DNA of 64,000 nucleotides from Iris pallida (lineage: Eukaryota; Streptophyta; Magnoliopsida; Asparagales; Iridaceae): NCBI GenBank assembly GCA_029216955.1, contig JANAVB010015600.1:24384538-24448537 (forward strand), given 5' to 3'. The notes below the pieces were generated by a model that was not told where the DNA came from, ran no database searches, and saw only the letters and a program-made list of their open reading frames with translations. Positions 25,926 to 38,338 of the stretch are shown one piece after another. Numbering within the stretch: the first letter of the stretch is position 1; each line of letters starts with the position of its first letter. Both the position numbers and the translations under genes were made by a program.

Positions 25926-26189
25926 TGTGGATAAGTCAAGCCTAGATTTGTATTAAGATACCATGATAGGTGAGTATCCTAGTATCAAATGGGTAAATGG
26001 TAATAGGCATGGGGTAAATGTTGGATATATGTAATAAGGTAAATGTGGAATAGATAAAGGATTAGGATATGGGTAAGGTATGGTATGGTATACCATAGGG
26101 TAACATGGTATGGTATATTGGTATTGGTATTGATATGGGTACGAAACAAAAGTAAATGGTAGGTAATAGGAGTTAGTGATGTATTAGAT

Positions 26190-26265
<76 letters not shown>

Positions 26266-27170
26266 CATAATGTATTAGCTAGTATTATCTAATATAGATA
26301 GAATAAGTTGGTTTGGCAAGGTTATGACTAGTAAGACCTAGAAAACCTAGTTTAGCAAGGTATCGACCTAGAATTGACCTAAAAACCTAGAAATGGCTAG
26401 TTGGACCCAACTGACTACTTTGATCTATAGATGACCTAAAGACCTAGAATTTGACTAGTTTAACTTGTTTATCATTTCAAAACAATGTGTATATGATAAT
26501 CCATATGTCAGTCTCCGAGGCACTGTTACGAATACATTTTGATACTTCACCCGAGATTCCAGGTGAGCACATTCTCTAATAATTTTTGTTTATGATGTCT
26601 TTTATATTTTTGTATCTAGTGTAGATACCCTTGATTTTCTGACACATGATTACACGGATTGGTATTTTCGGATCCCATCATCAGATGTTATTCCTGTGTA
26701 TCTTGTGTAAGCCATGTTGTTCTTGTACTTGTATAGATACTAATTCTTGAGGAGATGTTCTACCTTCTTATAAAATCACATGTTGTAACGTGCCATGGTT
26801 TAATCCGTTATAATAATCGGGGACGGGGAGTGTTAGTATTGATATATAACCATACCCTCCGTGTGCATGTCTTGTTCCTTGTGAGTGTTGATCATACACT
26901 GCACGTATGATTAGCCAGGCCCTAACCTTGTGCAAGTTTCCAAGCCGATCACATGTTGAAGCTAGTGTTCACTCACTTAGATAGTTTACTCTTGATTCTT
27001 ATACATAATATTCCTTGCTTTTGTATTTACTTACAATATTTCTATATGTTGTTATATTCTTGTTCTTGCTCTACTATCTGGTATTTTTCTTTATTTACTA
27101 TTACATAGTCCAAATCATTAATTAGAATTGTTATTAGAGATGCGCTTTGCTCTAGTCCCGACTGGATATA
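25926..27170. other. AT-rich intergenic DNA
   Basis: No gene recognised. It contains an (AT)n array and repeated short phrases such as GGTATGGTA and GACCTAGAA that look like local slippage duplications. Confidence 0.5.
26190..26264. repeat. (AT)n microsatellite
   Basis: About 70 bases of AT alternation with one phase change. Confidence 0.95.
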
Positions 27171-28300
27171 TGTAATATTCCAGTCCCAAAATACGTAGGA
27201 CTAGAAGATCGTATAAATGCCAGCTACGTATCAAATGAACTCCAGTCCAACTCGAATACGTATAAGTTGTCTTGGTGTTCTAATTCTATCTATCAATTAA
27301 CTATAAATACATCTATTTCAATCCATAGAATAAGTAAATCAGAAATAAATAATATATATTATGGTCTGCGACACAATAATATATATGTTCCATAAGATCT
27401 GAAGGACGACATGGGTCTATAAAAATAAGCTAAAAGCAGAGTATAAATAATGGATATAGTATGAAAGCATGATGAAATACCTGAGTGGGATATAGCAATA
27501 GCTCCATGAGCAGCGGACTATCTCTGCACGACCAACTACCTTGAGAGATCACCAGGTCCTCAAGGGATATAGTAAGGTACAAAAAAATATGGCAATGTAA
27601 CAGTAAAAATAAATGAACAAAGGGTATCTACTATAACCAGTCTAACTGCAAATATACAGTTGAGGATAATCCTAATACCAGGACTAGCCGTACAGGCAAT
27701 CACCCATGGCACCGTATTGTGAAACCGTTGGGTGAACAATTAAACAATTCCATAGCTTTGCTACAGAGATCATGTCAATATGCAAGTAAATATGCTCCAC
27801 ACAAGGAAGCATGACCACGAGTCTAGACGGTCAGATATTTCGGTAAAGTCCTTCCCTCCCCATGCTCTAAAACTATACAATCAAGTCACGTATGAATCAT
27901 GTATTAGTAACAAGTCACGCGAGCTAGTAATACATGATATCACAAAGTCCATAGACACGAATATATCATGTCAAACACAGTATCATATCATCATCATCTA
28001 TTTTCTCGGTGTCATGTGGTCTATCGTGTCAATGAACACGAATATGATATATCGTAATGCCTAGGATTGATACCCGATGTAATACACTTACATCGACACC
28101 TGAATCAATTCAGACGTTAAGTATCAAACCTACGTCCACAATATCAATGACAAGAAAATAAATATGCAACAATAAAATAAAAGAATAAAGGTACTGAAGC
28201 ATTGCCAAGGTACACTTGCCTGTAACCTCTGTCTGCGTCTCTGTTAGACCAACTCCAAAGTTCTCGCTACTTCCATCACGTTCGCCTATAATAAATATTC
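27171..28300 (-). mobile_element. L6: LTR fragment, minus strand
   Basis: The left end TGTAATATTCCAGTCCC is, read on the minus strand, TTTTGGGACTGGAATATTACA, homologous to the end of the L2 LTRs. About 45 bp further in, CTGGCAT and TAGTCCTACGTA also match L2. The palindrome GCCAAG...CTTGCC at 28204-28220 corresponds to the conserved LTR motif. The other terminus was not found, so the right boundary given is only a minimum. Confidence 0.55.
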
Positions 28301-29325
28301 TACTATTAATAATACACTAATAACTTAATATATATGGACTTACCATATATAGACCTTAATAATATGTTTGTAGCAAAATTAGTCATATTGACTACTCTAC
28401 TTAATATAACATATATATAGTATTAAATCTACCTATAAAAGTAATATATTATTAACATAAAAATATCACTTTTAATTCTTAAAAATATTTATAATTATTT
28501 TATAATAATAACTAATATTTTTTATTTATAGAAAAATATGTGTATAAGTCTTGTATTGATTCTAGATCAATATGCATAGACTTGTTCCATGGTTTGGCTC
28601 CCGGAACGACAAATTCTTAATAAATATTAATTCTGGTAAAAATACTATTAGTTATGTAAAAAAGTTTTTTTCTCATCAAAACATGCACATAAGTTATTTT
28701 GGTAATGGTATACAAATTCTCAAATCAATTGGACACGTAGAACTCATGGATTTCGGTATTTCAATATTACGGTAAAATGTCCAGATTTTTAATAAATAGC
28801 AAACTAAAACACTGGAAAAGTATATGCTTTGAACATCTTAGGAATTCTAGTTTCTTAAAAAAAAATATGAAGGTCGAAGTGGCCCAAAAGTAGATAAAAA
28901 TTGGCTCGAAACAGAACTAGTCTGTTATGGACACCTTTTCGTAGAAGTGACGTCCAGGCCAAATCGTTTGAAACTATGGGGTGTACAATTGGACATGAAA
29001 ATAGACACAAGGATCTTTTCATCAGTTTTGGTTTTACAAAAATATGATGTCAGAAATTACATGAAATCCTAGATATAAAATAGCGTACCTTCTGTGAAAA
29101 ATTCAAACTTAGTTTCCAAACTTCAGGTATTTCTAAAATTCACAACTCCTCATAATGTTGTAAGTGTCTCCTCGAAGGCTTGCTAGGACATTAAAGGGTC
29201 ATGTTACTTCGCAACGAATATTCGTAGAGCATCACGGGAGATAGAAAAGAGGTCGAAACTGTCATTATGCCACAAGGTGTTGTCAACATCCAAGGCTGGG
29301 GGAAAATTTTGCTATTAAAACTTTT
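28301..29325. other. AT-rich DNA, no gene seen
   Basis: No open frame or recognisable domain. It ends in a purine run beside copia LTR-1, so part of it could be the decayed 3' internal region of a copia element. Confidence 0.4.
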
Positions 29326-29335
29326 GGGGGGGAGG
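29326..29335 (+). promoter_or_regulatory. Polypurine-tract-like sequence ahead of copia LTR-1
   Basis: Seven G, then AGG, directly followed by TGACAACTG. A tract at this place is expected before a 3' LTR, whereas the sequence after this LTR looks like a primer site and gag. See the finding on this conflict. Confidence 0.4.
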
Positions 29336-30575
29336 TGACAACTGAAATATTATGTTAAAATATAAGATTTGAGTCTTATATATCATAGGATTTGTTTAAG
29401 GAATATTTTAGGAAGGTTTCGTGAGATTTGATTGCACCATTTGAAATATATACATATTTGAATCAATGGGTAATTAATGGATTTTCTAATTTAGAAAGTC
29501 AATAGTGGGTTGTTTTAAATCTATTATGTGTTGGTCCGTTGGTCATGGTCAAACTTGATTTTAATAATTGATCAAACTCTATCTCGACATAAGGGCTAGT
29601 CAAGTTTATTTCGACTCTTGGACACTGCCAGAGAACTGCTACCCATTCTGTTCAAGATCGAAGCTGTGTTTGCCACTCGAGTCTGTATTTCCTTTATGCA
29701 ATATATTTTTTTACATTTTTTGATTCTAGGAATACATTGTACACCGAGTCATACTGGCAAATAAGCTACCCTAAAAATGTTTTCAAAATATCCCATGTTT
29801 TAAAAAATAGTCCCCTATTTACAAAAAGCTCATAACTGCTTAAAACAATTTCAAAAATTTCAAAAATTATTTTTGGAAAAACCTAACAAAACCCTGACAG
29901 AACTCGGCCCGAGTTCAGCAAAAGTTCGGCCAGAGTTCGGTTAGTGAAAGTTGCTTTTTGAACTTGGTCCTCCTGCAGTTACGGATCTTGCCGAGATTTT
30001 TTTAAAGAGTTCTGTCCGAATTCTGCCCGAATTCTGACAGAGTTTTGCCTTTGGAAAAGCTATAAATAGAGAAGAATTTCACTCACTCATTTACTTTCAT
30101 CTCTTCTCTCTAAAGCCTACTGCTGTCTTCCAAAGTGTTCTAAGCTTTAGTTTTCAAATCCCAAGCCAGTTACAATCCTCTAGTCGATTTGCCAGTGTGG
30201 TACGGTCTAGAAGCTTCAGAGCGATTGTAATCAGAGACTTGATTGAAAAATACACTTCATAACAGAAGTTGGTCGAGTACTTCGTATCAAAGCTCGCATT
30301 TGTAGAAGTTACAAGGACTTCGTATGAAAACTAGCAATATTTCCCAATAGTGGATTCAACTGGAAGCTAGAGTTCTTTCGACTGAAATAGTCCTCACAAG
30401 AGGGAAACCAGTATACATCGTCGTCTTTGCGTTTGCTTTCTGATCTCTGCTTTTATATTTATTTACTTATGTTATTTCTTTGTGATCTTGCTGCTAACTT
30501 TTTAAATTAGCAATATTCCGTTGTCTACTCTATTCACCCCCACTAGAGTATTGTACTTTACGATTTGTTCCTACA
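29336..30575 (+). repeat. Copia-1 LTR
   Basis: The right end, ...TTCCTACA at 30575, is followed by ATTGGTTTCAAAGC, a decayed initiator-methionine primer site. The left end is either TGACAACTG at 29336 or TGTTAAAA at 29353. A TATA box (TATAAATA, 30061-30068) lies two-thirds in. Upstream of it are inverted repeats such as GAACTCGG-C-CCGAGTTC (29900-29916). Downstream features (AGTGGATT, GAGGGAAACCAG, GCTTTCTGATCTCT) also occur in the copia-2 LTR, so the two are related families. Confidence 0.7.
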
Positions 30576-30592
30576 ATTGGTTTCAAAGCAGG
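30576..30592 (+). promoter_or_regulatory. Copia-1 primer-binding site, decayed
   Basis: ATTGGTTTCAAAGCAGG resembles the standard copia TGGTATCAGAGC site complementary to initiator tRNA-Met, with substitutions. Confidence 0.65.
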
Positions 30593-30665
30593 TTCTACAG
30601 GTAAAGCAAGGTAACATTGTAGTTAAATTTTTTTCTTAACTGTTACAAAGATCACAGCACAACAC

Positions 30666-31872
30666 ATGGCAACTGTAAAGTTCACAAGTGAAGGCCAAGC
30701 CACAAACAGACCTCCACTGTTTGACAGTACAAATTACACCTATTGGAAAATACGGATGAGTTTCTTCTTAAAATCTCTAGATTTTGACTTATGGTCTATA
30801 GTTATTGATGGCTACAAAAAGCCTCCTCGTATTCTTGTTGAAGATGTTTTGGTTGAAAAACTCCATGATAAATATACTGAGGATAAAAAGAAAAAGGTCA
30901 GTCTTGACGCATGTGCTATTAACGCTTTATTTTGTGCTTTAGACAGGACTGCATTTAACAGGGTGTCTACATACACAACATCAAATGAAGTATAAAACTT
31001 TTCGAAGTAACCCACGAAGGAACAACTCAAGTCAAGGAGTCAAAGATCAACAGACTTACTCAGGTGTATGAGGCGTTCAAGATGAAGCCAAACGAATCAG
31101 TCACCCAGATGTTTACGAGATTCCTGAATATTGTAAATCCTCTGTCATCATTAGGCAAGGAGTACAGTAACCATGAGAAGATTCGTGAACTGCTGCAAGC
31201 TCTCACAAAGAACTAGATTCCAAAGGCTACAATAATTATTGAAGGGAACAAACTTACAACTATGTCTATTTAAACACTCATGGGTAAGCTACTCACTCAC
31301 GAGCTGGAACTTCAAGAATTTGAAGATGCTACACCAAAGGAGAAGTCAGAGAAGTTGATCGCTTTCAAAGCTCAACATAGACGAACTATCGAAGATAATT
31401 CCGACGATAGTGATTCTGACACTAAGGATCAAGCCCTTATTCTGAGAAAATTTAATAAGTTCTTGAGATTCAACAAAAGAACGAAGTACTACAACAGCAA
31501 TAGCAACATCAATAACAACGAAGAAGATTCTATCTGGTATGGCTATAAAAAGAAAGGACACATGAAGAAGGACTATCCAACAACATCATCATCAACCAGG
31601 AAGAGCAGCAAATATAACAAAGGCTACCTGAAGAAAACTACATCCCGAAGATATGCCAATACAAGCATATGGCATGAAGTGAAGCCAGCGACTAAGAAGA
31701 CGAGCAATCAGATGATGCTACAAATGTATGTTTGATGGCTTACGATCAGGTAACCACTAACCCCCTATTTGATACTTATGATAATTTTACATTTGAGCAA
31801 CTAGGAGAAGCCTTTACTGACCTCTTAGGGGAGTATAGAAGACTGCGTAGTAAATACCAGACCTCTAAGAAG
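30666..31872 (+). pseudogene. gag: Copia-1 gag, broken and interrupted
   Basis: It starts at ATG 30666. The N-terminal part (PPLFDSTNYTYWKIRM, then SLDFDLWSIV) is the gag family seen in plant Ty1/copia elements (UBN2/DUF4219-like). A one-base loss at a TGG near 30993 shifts the frame, and stops follow at about 31214 and 31271. A final open part runs 31280-31735. The zinc knuckle is degenerate: WYGYKKKGHMKKDYP has lost its cysteines. The tail (FEQLGEAFTDLL) aligns with the copia-2 gag and is cut at 31872 by the copia-2 LTR. Gag forms the virus-like particle. Confidence 0.85.
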
Positions 31873-32883
31873 TGTTAACCCAAACTGGATCACAGTCAAC
31901 CTAATCTTGATAATTAATAATTCGATATTTGACATGATCCAACTCGACACATAAATTCTCATCAAAAATACAAATCAAACGACTAACACATATCAAGTCA
32001 GACAATCATCATCGACGACTGCTCGACGTATACTGCTGGAACTTGTCATCAAAAGTCTGTATTTTTATATTTTTATTTGAGTCTACGCTATTGTAAGTTG
32101 AGTCGCACTGAGTACCTCAACCATTGACTAGATAACCAAAAAGCCCCATAAACAAAAAGCCAAACTGCCAAAGCCCAATAGCTCATTGAGCATTCTGTCT
32201 CCTAGGAGGCAGAGTTCGGGCCAAACTCTGCCCCCACACAGAGTTCGGGCTGAACTCTGTCTCCTAATTTCCAGGAGCTAATTTTTAGGGATTGCTCTTT
32301 GCAAGTTGTCCAACGGCCATAATTTTTGAATTTTGGACAGAGTTCTAGCCGAACTCTGCCTCCCAGGACTAGTATATATAGACACCCTTTTCTTCCATTT
32401 CAATTCATCCAATCTTCTCATCTTTTATCTCTTATAGCCTATAGATCATAAAGAGCCATACTCTTCTCATCTACTAGCTACAAAACTTTCCAAGCCTACA
32501 AGGTGCTCGGTGCGAGTCAATTAGAAGTTTTGTGAAAGAGTCTTGAAGAAGTCACTTGGACAATTCCAAGTTTCGCCTCAACGATCTTTCAAAAAGTTGG
32601 CGTGCTCTTCTCTGTAAAGGCATGTGGTTGTAAAGCTATTTCACAAATAGTGGATTTCAATCCCGAGTTAGAGTTCTCAGGCTTGGACTAGTCCTCCACG
32701 AGGGAAACCAGGTTAAAAATTGATGTTTCTGCGTATGCTTTCTGATCTCTATTTAATTTCTACAATTATACTCTGATTATTTAATTACTAGTTGGGATTG
32801 AATAGGGTTGATTTTTTAATTGATCATTATTGTCACAAGTACTCTATTTACCCCCCATCTAGAGTTGCCTACACGTACTTTCA
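31873..32883 (+). repeat. Copia-2 5' LTR
   Basis: It starts TGTTAACCC directly after copia-1 gag sequence and ends ...TACTTTCA before a primer site. Length is 1011 bp. Three hairpins with the stem CAGAGTT(C)/(G)AACTCTG lie at 32208-32232, 32238-32260 and 32338-32358. TATATATA at 32373-32380 is the likely TATA box. The left flank AGAAG (31868-31872) is the expected target duplication, whose partner lies outside the window. Confidence 0.8.
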
Positions 32884-32897
32884 ATTGGTATCTGAGC
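32884..32897 (+). promoter_or_regulatory. Copia-2 primer-binding site
   Basis: ATTGGTATCTGAGC, directly after the LTR end, differs by one base from the common ATTGGTATCAGAGC (initiator tRNA-Met). Confidence 0.85.
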
Positions 32898-32938
32898 TTT
32901 GTTCTCTTGATACAGGACTTAAATCCTAGAGTTGATCC

Positions 32939-34458
32939 ATGGCAACCACACAACCCATCTCTACCAACTATGGTTAGGGTCAATCCACAAATAGGCCACC
33001 CCTATTTGATGGGACCAACTACACATATTAGAAGACTAGAATGAGTTTTTATCTTAAGTCTCTAGACTTTGACCTGTGGACTATAGTCACTGATGGCTAC
33101 AAAAAACCTCCCAGAATAACTGTCGAGGGAAGTCTCGTCGAGAAGCCCCACGACAAGTATACTGATCAGGAGAAGAAACAGGCAAGTCTAGACGCTAGGG
33201 CTATTAATGCTCTTTTCTCTGCCATAGACAGGACTGAATTCAACAGGGTCTCCACATGCACAACCTCGCATGAAGTATGGAAGCTTTTGGAGGTGACTCA
33301 TGAAGGGACCACGTAAGTCAAAGAATCAAAAGTCAGCCGTCTGACACAGGAGTACGAGGCTTCAAAGATGAAGCCTCATGAGACGATCGCTCAAATGTTC
33401 ACCAGATTCCTCGACATCGTCAACCCGCTATCTTCTTTTGGAAAAGATTATTCCAACCATGAGAAGATACACAAAGTGCTACGAGGATTGCCGAAGGTTT
33501 GGAACCCCAAAGTCACGGCGATCATCGAAGGCAATGATCTCACGACAATGTCACTAGAAACGTTGATGGGCAAGTTGATGACGCATGAGCTCGATCTAAA
33601 AGACTTCGAAGAAATAGCTCCAAAGAAGAAGGAGATTACATTGAGAGCTCATCACCGAAGAACCAGCTCAGAAGACACCGATGATGACGACTACGAAGGT
33701 GACGATCAAGCTCTCTTAGTTTAAAACTTCAAAAGGTTTCTACGCTTCAACAAAAAGAAGATAGAACAAAGCGACGATGAGGAAGAACCCACCTGCTTCG
33801 GATGCAAAAAGACGGGACATGTTAAGAAAGATTATCCCTTAGCAAAGAAGGGAAGCAGATATGAGAAGCTGTACAAAAAGCTAACCACAAGGAAGTATGC
33901 CAACACTAGCATTTGGCATGAAAGCGAGGCTAGTGATTCAGACGAGGAATAAGACTCTCCACAAAACACGGCTAACGTCTATCTAATGGCGACTTCAAAA
34001 AAGGTAAAAGATTCTTTTGATGATTTCTCTTTTGATGAACTTGGTGATGCTTTTGGTGATCTACATGACGATCACAAAAAGGAAATCAATAAATATAAAC
34101 ATACAAAGGATAAGATCGAAGACTACGAAAATGAGATTCCTAGACTTTCATGTTTACTAGAAGATGTTAGAAATACTACACCCACGGAAAACACTGAAGA
34201 GGTATCCAAGCTTAAATTAAGCTTACACGATGACGAATCAATCATTGGAAAACAAACACTTGAGATCACGACATTAAACAAAGAACTTGCTGAAGAGAAA
34301 AATAAGTTCAAAATTGCTACAGGTAGAATACACGATCTTACTGCCAAATGTGATGAGTTGAATGCTATCTTTAAGAAATTAGAGATTAAACTGGGCAAGC
34401 AGGTTATTCAATCACAAGTTCAGTCTTATAGTCACAACACGTACAAACACGTACCAAT
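32939..34458 (+). pseudogene. gag: Copia-2 gag, one frame with several stops, truncated by L3
   Basis: From ATG 32939 a single frame is kept to 34458 but has stops at 32975, 33029 (a tryptophan in copia-1), 33314, 33722 and about 33949. Domain order: N-terminal gag with PPLFDGTNYTY and SLDFDLWTIV, a middle UBN2-like part (MKPHETIAQMFTRFLDIVNP), a basic region, and a zinc knuckle CFGCKKTGHVKKDYP (33801 onward) whose last cysteine is tyrosine. A lysine- and glutamate-rich coiled-coil-like tail follows (33986-34440). L3 inserted at 34459 within this frame, so protease and pol are not present here. Confidence 0.85.
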
Positions 34459-37400
34459 TGTAAAAACCCTAAATTTCTACTATATTTTTTATATAAATTT
34501 GGTACTGATTATTTTTTTATTTATTTTGTATTTGTACGTCACGTAGTTGCACTGTACGTCGTGTGCGAAATTTCAATTTTTGTAATTGCTCGACGAGTGC
34601 GAATATGTGCGAGCGTACATATTTTAGAAAAAAAATATTTTTCTATTTTTATAGTTTCAAAATAATATATATAATAATTATTTTTAGCTATCGTACCAAA
34701 ATTTTCAAGTTATGATTTGATTTATGAAAAGCCGTTCATTTATTCAGTTATAATAATAAATAATATTCTTATAAAATGGTATACTAGAAAAGTATATTTA
34801 TGTAAATATTATTTGTGCATACATTTATATTTCATAATTATTTATTATTTTATTTGTTAATAATAATATAATTTTTGAAATTATTATTATTAGTATTTTT
34901 GGAAAACATATTTTGAAATTTTTGTGGCAATTTCAATCTTGATTTGATTTTATGGATTTATTTAAATAGTTAAATTAATATCTATATCTGAAATTTATTT
35001 ATCTTATTTGATTTTAAAACTAAAAGATAGAATGTAATTATATCTAAATTGATTTAGATTTGGATTTGAAATTTTTGAATGGATTTAATTTAATAATTGA
35101 ATTATCTAATTGGATTTAAATAAATCCTAATCCTTATCCAACTGGGAATTTCCACCTCCTATATAAGGAGAGGTACTCCTCCACATTATTATACCACAAC
35201 CAAATTTTCCACCACAACCAGAATTTGTGCATCCTGTCCATGTCCCCCTTCCCATCCACTATAATTTTTTTGTTACAAATACATAGATCCTCTCCGTGTC
35301 CGACATGCCGGACACAACTTTGTTCCCGTGCCACGCAGGACACAATCCAATCCCCATGACTTCCATCCCGTGTCCACCCGACCTTCCGACTCAGACCATC
35401 CCTGGCCAGCCTTCCGTGCCATACATCACCACCACTTCTTGTACCAACAATCACCACCACGGACCTCACCTCCGCCTACCCACACCCCCATCGCAGGTGG
35501 GACCCTAAATCCGTTACAGCCTCCAAGTCCTGGCCGACCCTATCTCCGACCACCACCATCGACAACCCACCACCACCATCTCACCTCCATCCATCCCGGC
35601 CAAGAAGCGACCACCAGCCTTCACCCTAACCCGCCACCACCACATCTTCAACATCATCACCATCACCTGACCCCGGCCAAGTTGGCCGGCAGCCTACTCC
35701 ACCACCGCTGGAAACCAAAACCCTCACTACCACCACCATAATAAAAAATGCCCGTCCTAACCTCCGCCTACATGTTTACCACGACCACCCTGACCAAACA
35801 TGGCCACCCGACCACGACCGCCGACATCAAAACAAAACTACCGCCAAAGAACAAACTCACCTCTGTCCAGCGGGGCTGCCCCACCGTGCCACGACCGACC
35901 CATCCTCGCACACCGACGCCGACCTAGCCCAGCGCTCAGCGCCACCACCGCTTCCACCGAATTGCTCCTTCCTCTTTATGCCAGCGCCGACGCGCCTCGT
36001 GACGACAACCGCCTCACTCCGGCTCTCCCCATCTCCCCTCCTCCGCTCTTCCCTGGTGAACTTTGCCGTCCGCCACCGCCTGGCCTCGCCGGCCTAGCGC
36101 GCCCCGTCGGACCATCGAACCCGCTCTCTTCCCCTCCGGCCTTCTCCGCCTCGTTGGTCGTCGAAACCCTTCCGCTCCGTCCTTGCTGGATCCGGTCACC
36201 GCTCGCCTAGCCGCAGCCTCCTTCTCGAGCAGTCGTGGGAACTCGACGACTAGCAACGTCAGCCGAGCTTATGCCGCCGTAGCCCCCAACTCCAGCGTGA
36301 ACCGATCTCCCCGCGTCGCCTCCTCGCGGTTGGCCGCGCTTTGCCCCGCCCGTCCGCCGACGAGCCCCGCGCAGCCATCAACACCAGCGCCGAGCACCGC
36401 CGCCTCTTCTTCTCTTCCTCCTCCACCGCCCGATCGAACCCTCTCCTCAACTCTCCTCCTTTCTCCCCCTCTTCCGCCGGCCGTTTCTCCCGCTCTCTAC
36501 CCGCATCTCTTTCCCCCACTCGTTATTTTCTTCCCATCCTCCTTCTCACTCCCTCTCTCTAATCTCTTTCTCTCCCTATTTGCTTTGTTTCTCTTACTGA
36601 AAAGTTGTTCTCCTCGAAAAAGGAGAACCACAGCTTTTTTTTATTTTTTTACTTTTTTGTTAATTATTATTATTATTAAGGTTATTATTATTATTATCAT
36701 TATTATTATATTCTACTATTTCCTATTCTGTAATTATATATACACCATTAATATTGCTCATAATTGTTATTATTATTATTATCATTATTACTTGATTACT
36801 TAATTTCTTGGCTTTCTTCCAATATATTCGGTTGGTGATTATTAATGATAAATTATTATTAAAAATAATATTTTTGTTCTATTATCTTTATTATGATACT
36901 ATTAAAATTATTAATGGTTAATATTATTATTTTAGGATTTTGTAAAAATATTATTTTTCCAACTATTTTTTAAAAGGTAGATTTACCGAAAATATTACTT
37001 TGAGAAAATCTATTTTATAGCCCTAATTTATCTATTGTTTTTTTTAGATTTTATAAGTTATATTGGTCAATAAAAGTAGTCACCAAATTAGACTATAAAT
37101 TTCTAGTTTATTAATTTTGGCTAATAAAAATATGTATTTTCCTACTAAAACTTATTTTGACAAACTTAGATTTTTTGCCTTAAAAACGACTTTCGATTTT
37201 TGAGTATTTAATTGAAAGACTAATAAATTAGATTTCAAGTATTATAAAAATATTTTCTAAAACCAAATATATTAATTGACTTCCTACGATTTTTCTCTAC
37301 CTCGTGATTCAGCCCATCTTTCCTATTCCCTTGCCAATTCTATACTACCTTATGTCGAACCTAACTAATTTGACCCTTCTGGACCTAATGGAACTGTCTG

Positions 37401-38000
37401 TGCCACCATCAGAAGTCACCCTGCATAGTTATTACACCGAAGTCGCAGTTCGTGCTACCTTGATCATTGCAGTACACCAGGCGTCCTACCAGGCAAGATA
37501 CCTTGCCATTTGCTATTTATTTATTTAGCTTATATTTCATGCATTATTCATTATTTTCTTTATGCAAAATAAACGGTGATACATGGCATAACCTGTTAGA
37601 ACTTACTGTTCATTTATATTTCCTGCTATGTATTAGTTTTCTTACACATTAAACCTAGATTAAGGGACCACCTTGTGTGTTGCATTCATTTGGCCTTGAC
37701 ACGTTGTACCACAAAGTTATGAGTCGCATGTAGAACATGGACGTGCGTGATTGGCTGGCCACAATTACGTATAAGCTGTACGATAGGATTAACCGCTAAT
37801 AGAATTGCATGCTAGTTTGACTTAGCGGTTATAGAAGTTTCTGTTGTGGATACAACATAGTAGGCATTGGGCGGGGAGGACAATTCCTTAGCGTATGGGC
37901 TTCGATGCACTTTCCCTTTTGTAACCCGTGAGCACCGCCGGAGACGCGGGTAAGATTACCCATGATTACTGACGGCTACTGACGTTCTGCGGAACGTTAT
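34459..38000 (+). mobile_element. L3: LTR related to L2, interrupted by a CACTA element
   Basis: It begins TGTAAAAACCCTAAATTTC inside copia-2 gag (left flank CCAAT). The order of features matches L2: CTCGACGAGTGCGAATATGTG (split here for brevity as CTCGACGAGTGCG then AATATGTG), TATATAAGG at 35160, a GC-rich segment (35200-36560), TTA repeats (36661-36710), the palindrome GGCAAG...CTTGCC (37492-37507), and GTATGGGCTTCGAT near 37896. The L2 LTR continues about 600 bp beyond this last match, but here the CACTA terminus starts at 38001, so the L3 end is displaced beyond the later insertions. It could be a solo LTR or the 5' LTR of a full element. Confidence 0.75.
35160..35168 (+). promoter_or_regulatory. 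TATA box of L3
   Basis: TATATAAGGAGAGG aligns with the L2 LTR TATA boxes. Confidence 0.65.
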
Positions 38001-38338
38001 CACTACAACAAAAAACCCTTTTAATGACGGCTAAAAAGCGTCATTAATGACGAACCATGACGCTTTTTTTCCACAGCAACAGTTATAAAAACGGGTGTTA
38101 TAAATGTTTTTTAAAAGCGTCATAAAATAATCGTCATGAATAGTTTCTATAAAAGCATTATGAATAGTTAATATATAGTGCACATTTCAGAACAATTTTA
38201 AAACGTCATGAATAGATAATATGTATAGGCTCAATGCAGCACATTTATAACACTTTATACTATTCAAATTAGCACATTTATAATGCTCTACACTGCACAA
38301 TATATATTACCTTCCAAAAACTTAACAATATATATCAC
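38001..38338 (+). mobile_element. CACTA (En/Spm-type) transposon, left end only
   Basis: The terminus CACTACAACAAAAAACCC is characteristic of CACTA elements. Subterminal repeats follow: AAAAAGCGTCAT (38033-38044) and its exact inverse ATGACGCTTTTT (38057-38068), plus more AAAGCGTCAT/CGTCATGAATAG copies to about 38215. The left flank TAT (37998-38000) fits a 3-bp target duplication. The matching right end (reading ...TTGTTGTAGTG) was not found; Tat element A begins at 38339. Confidence 0.75.
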
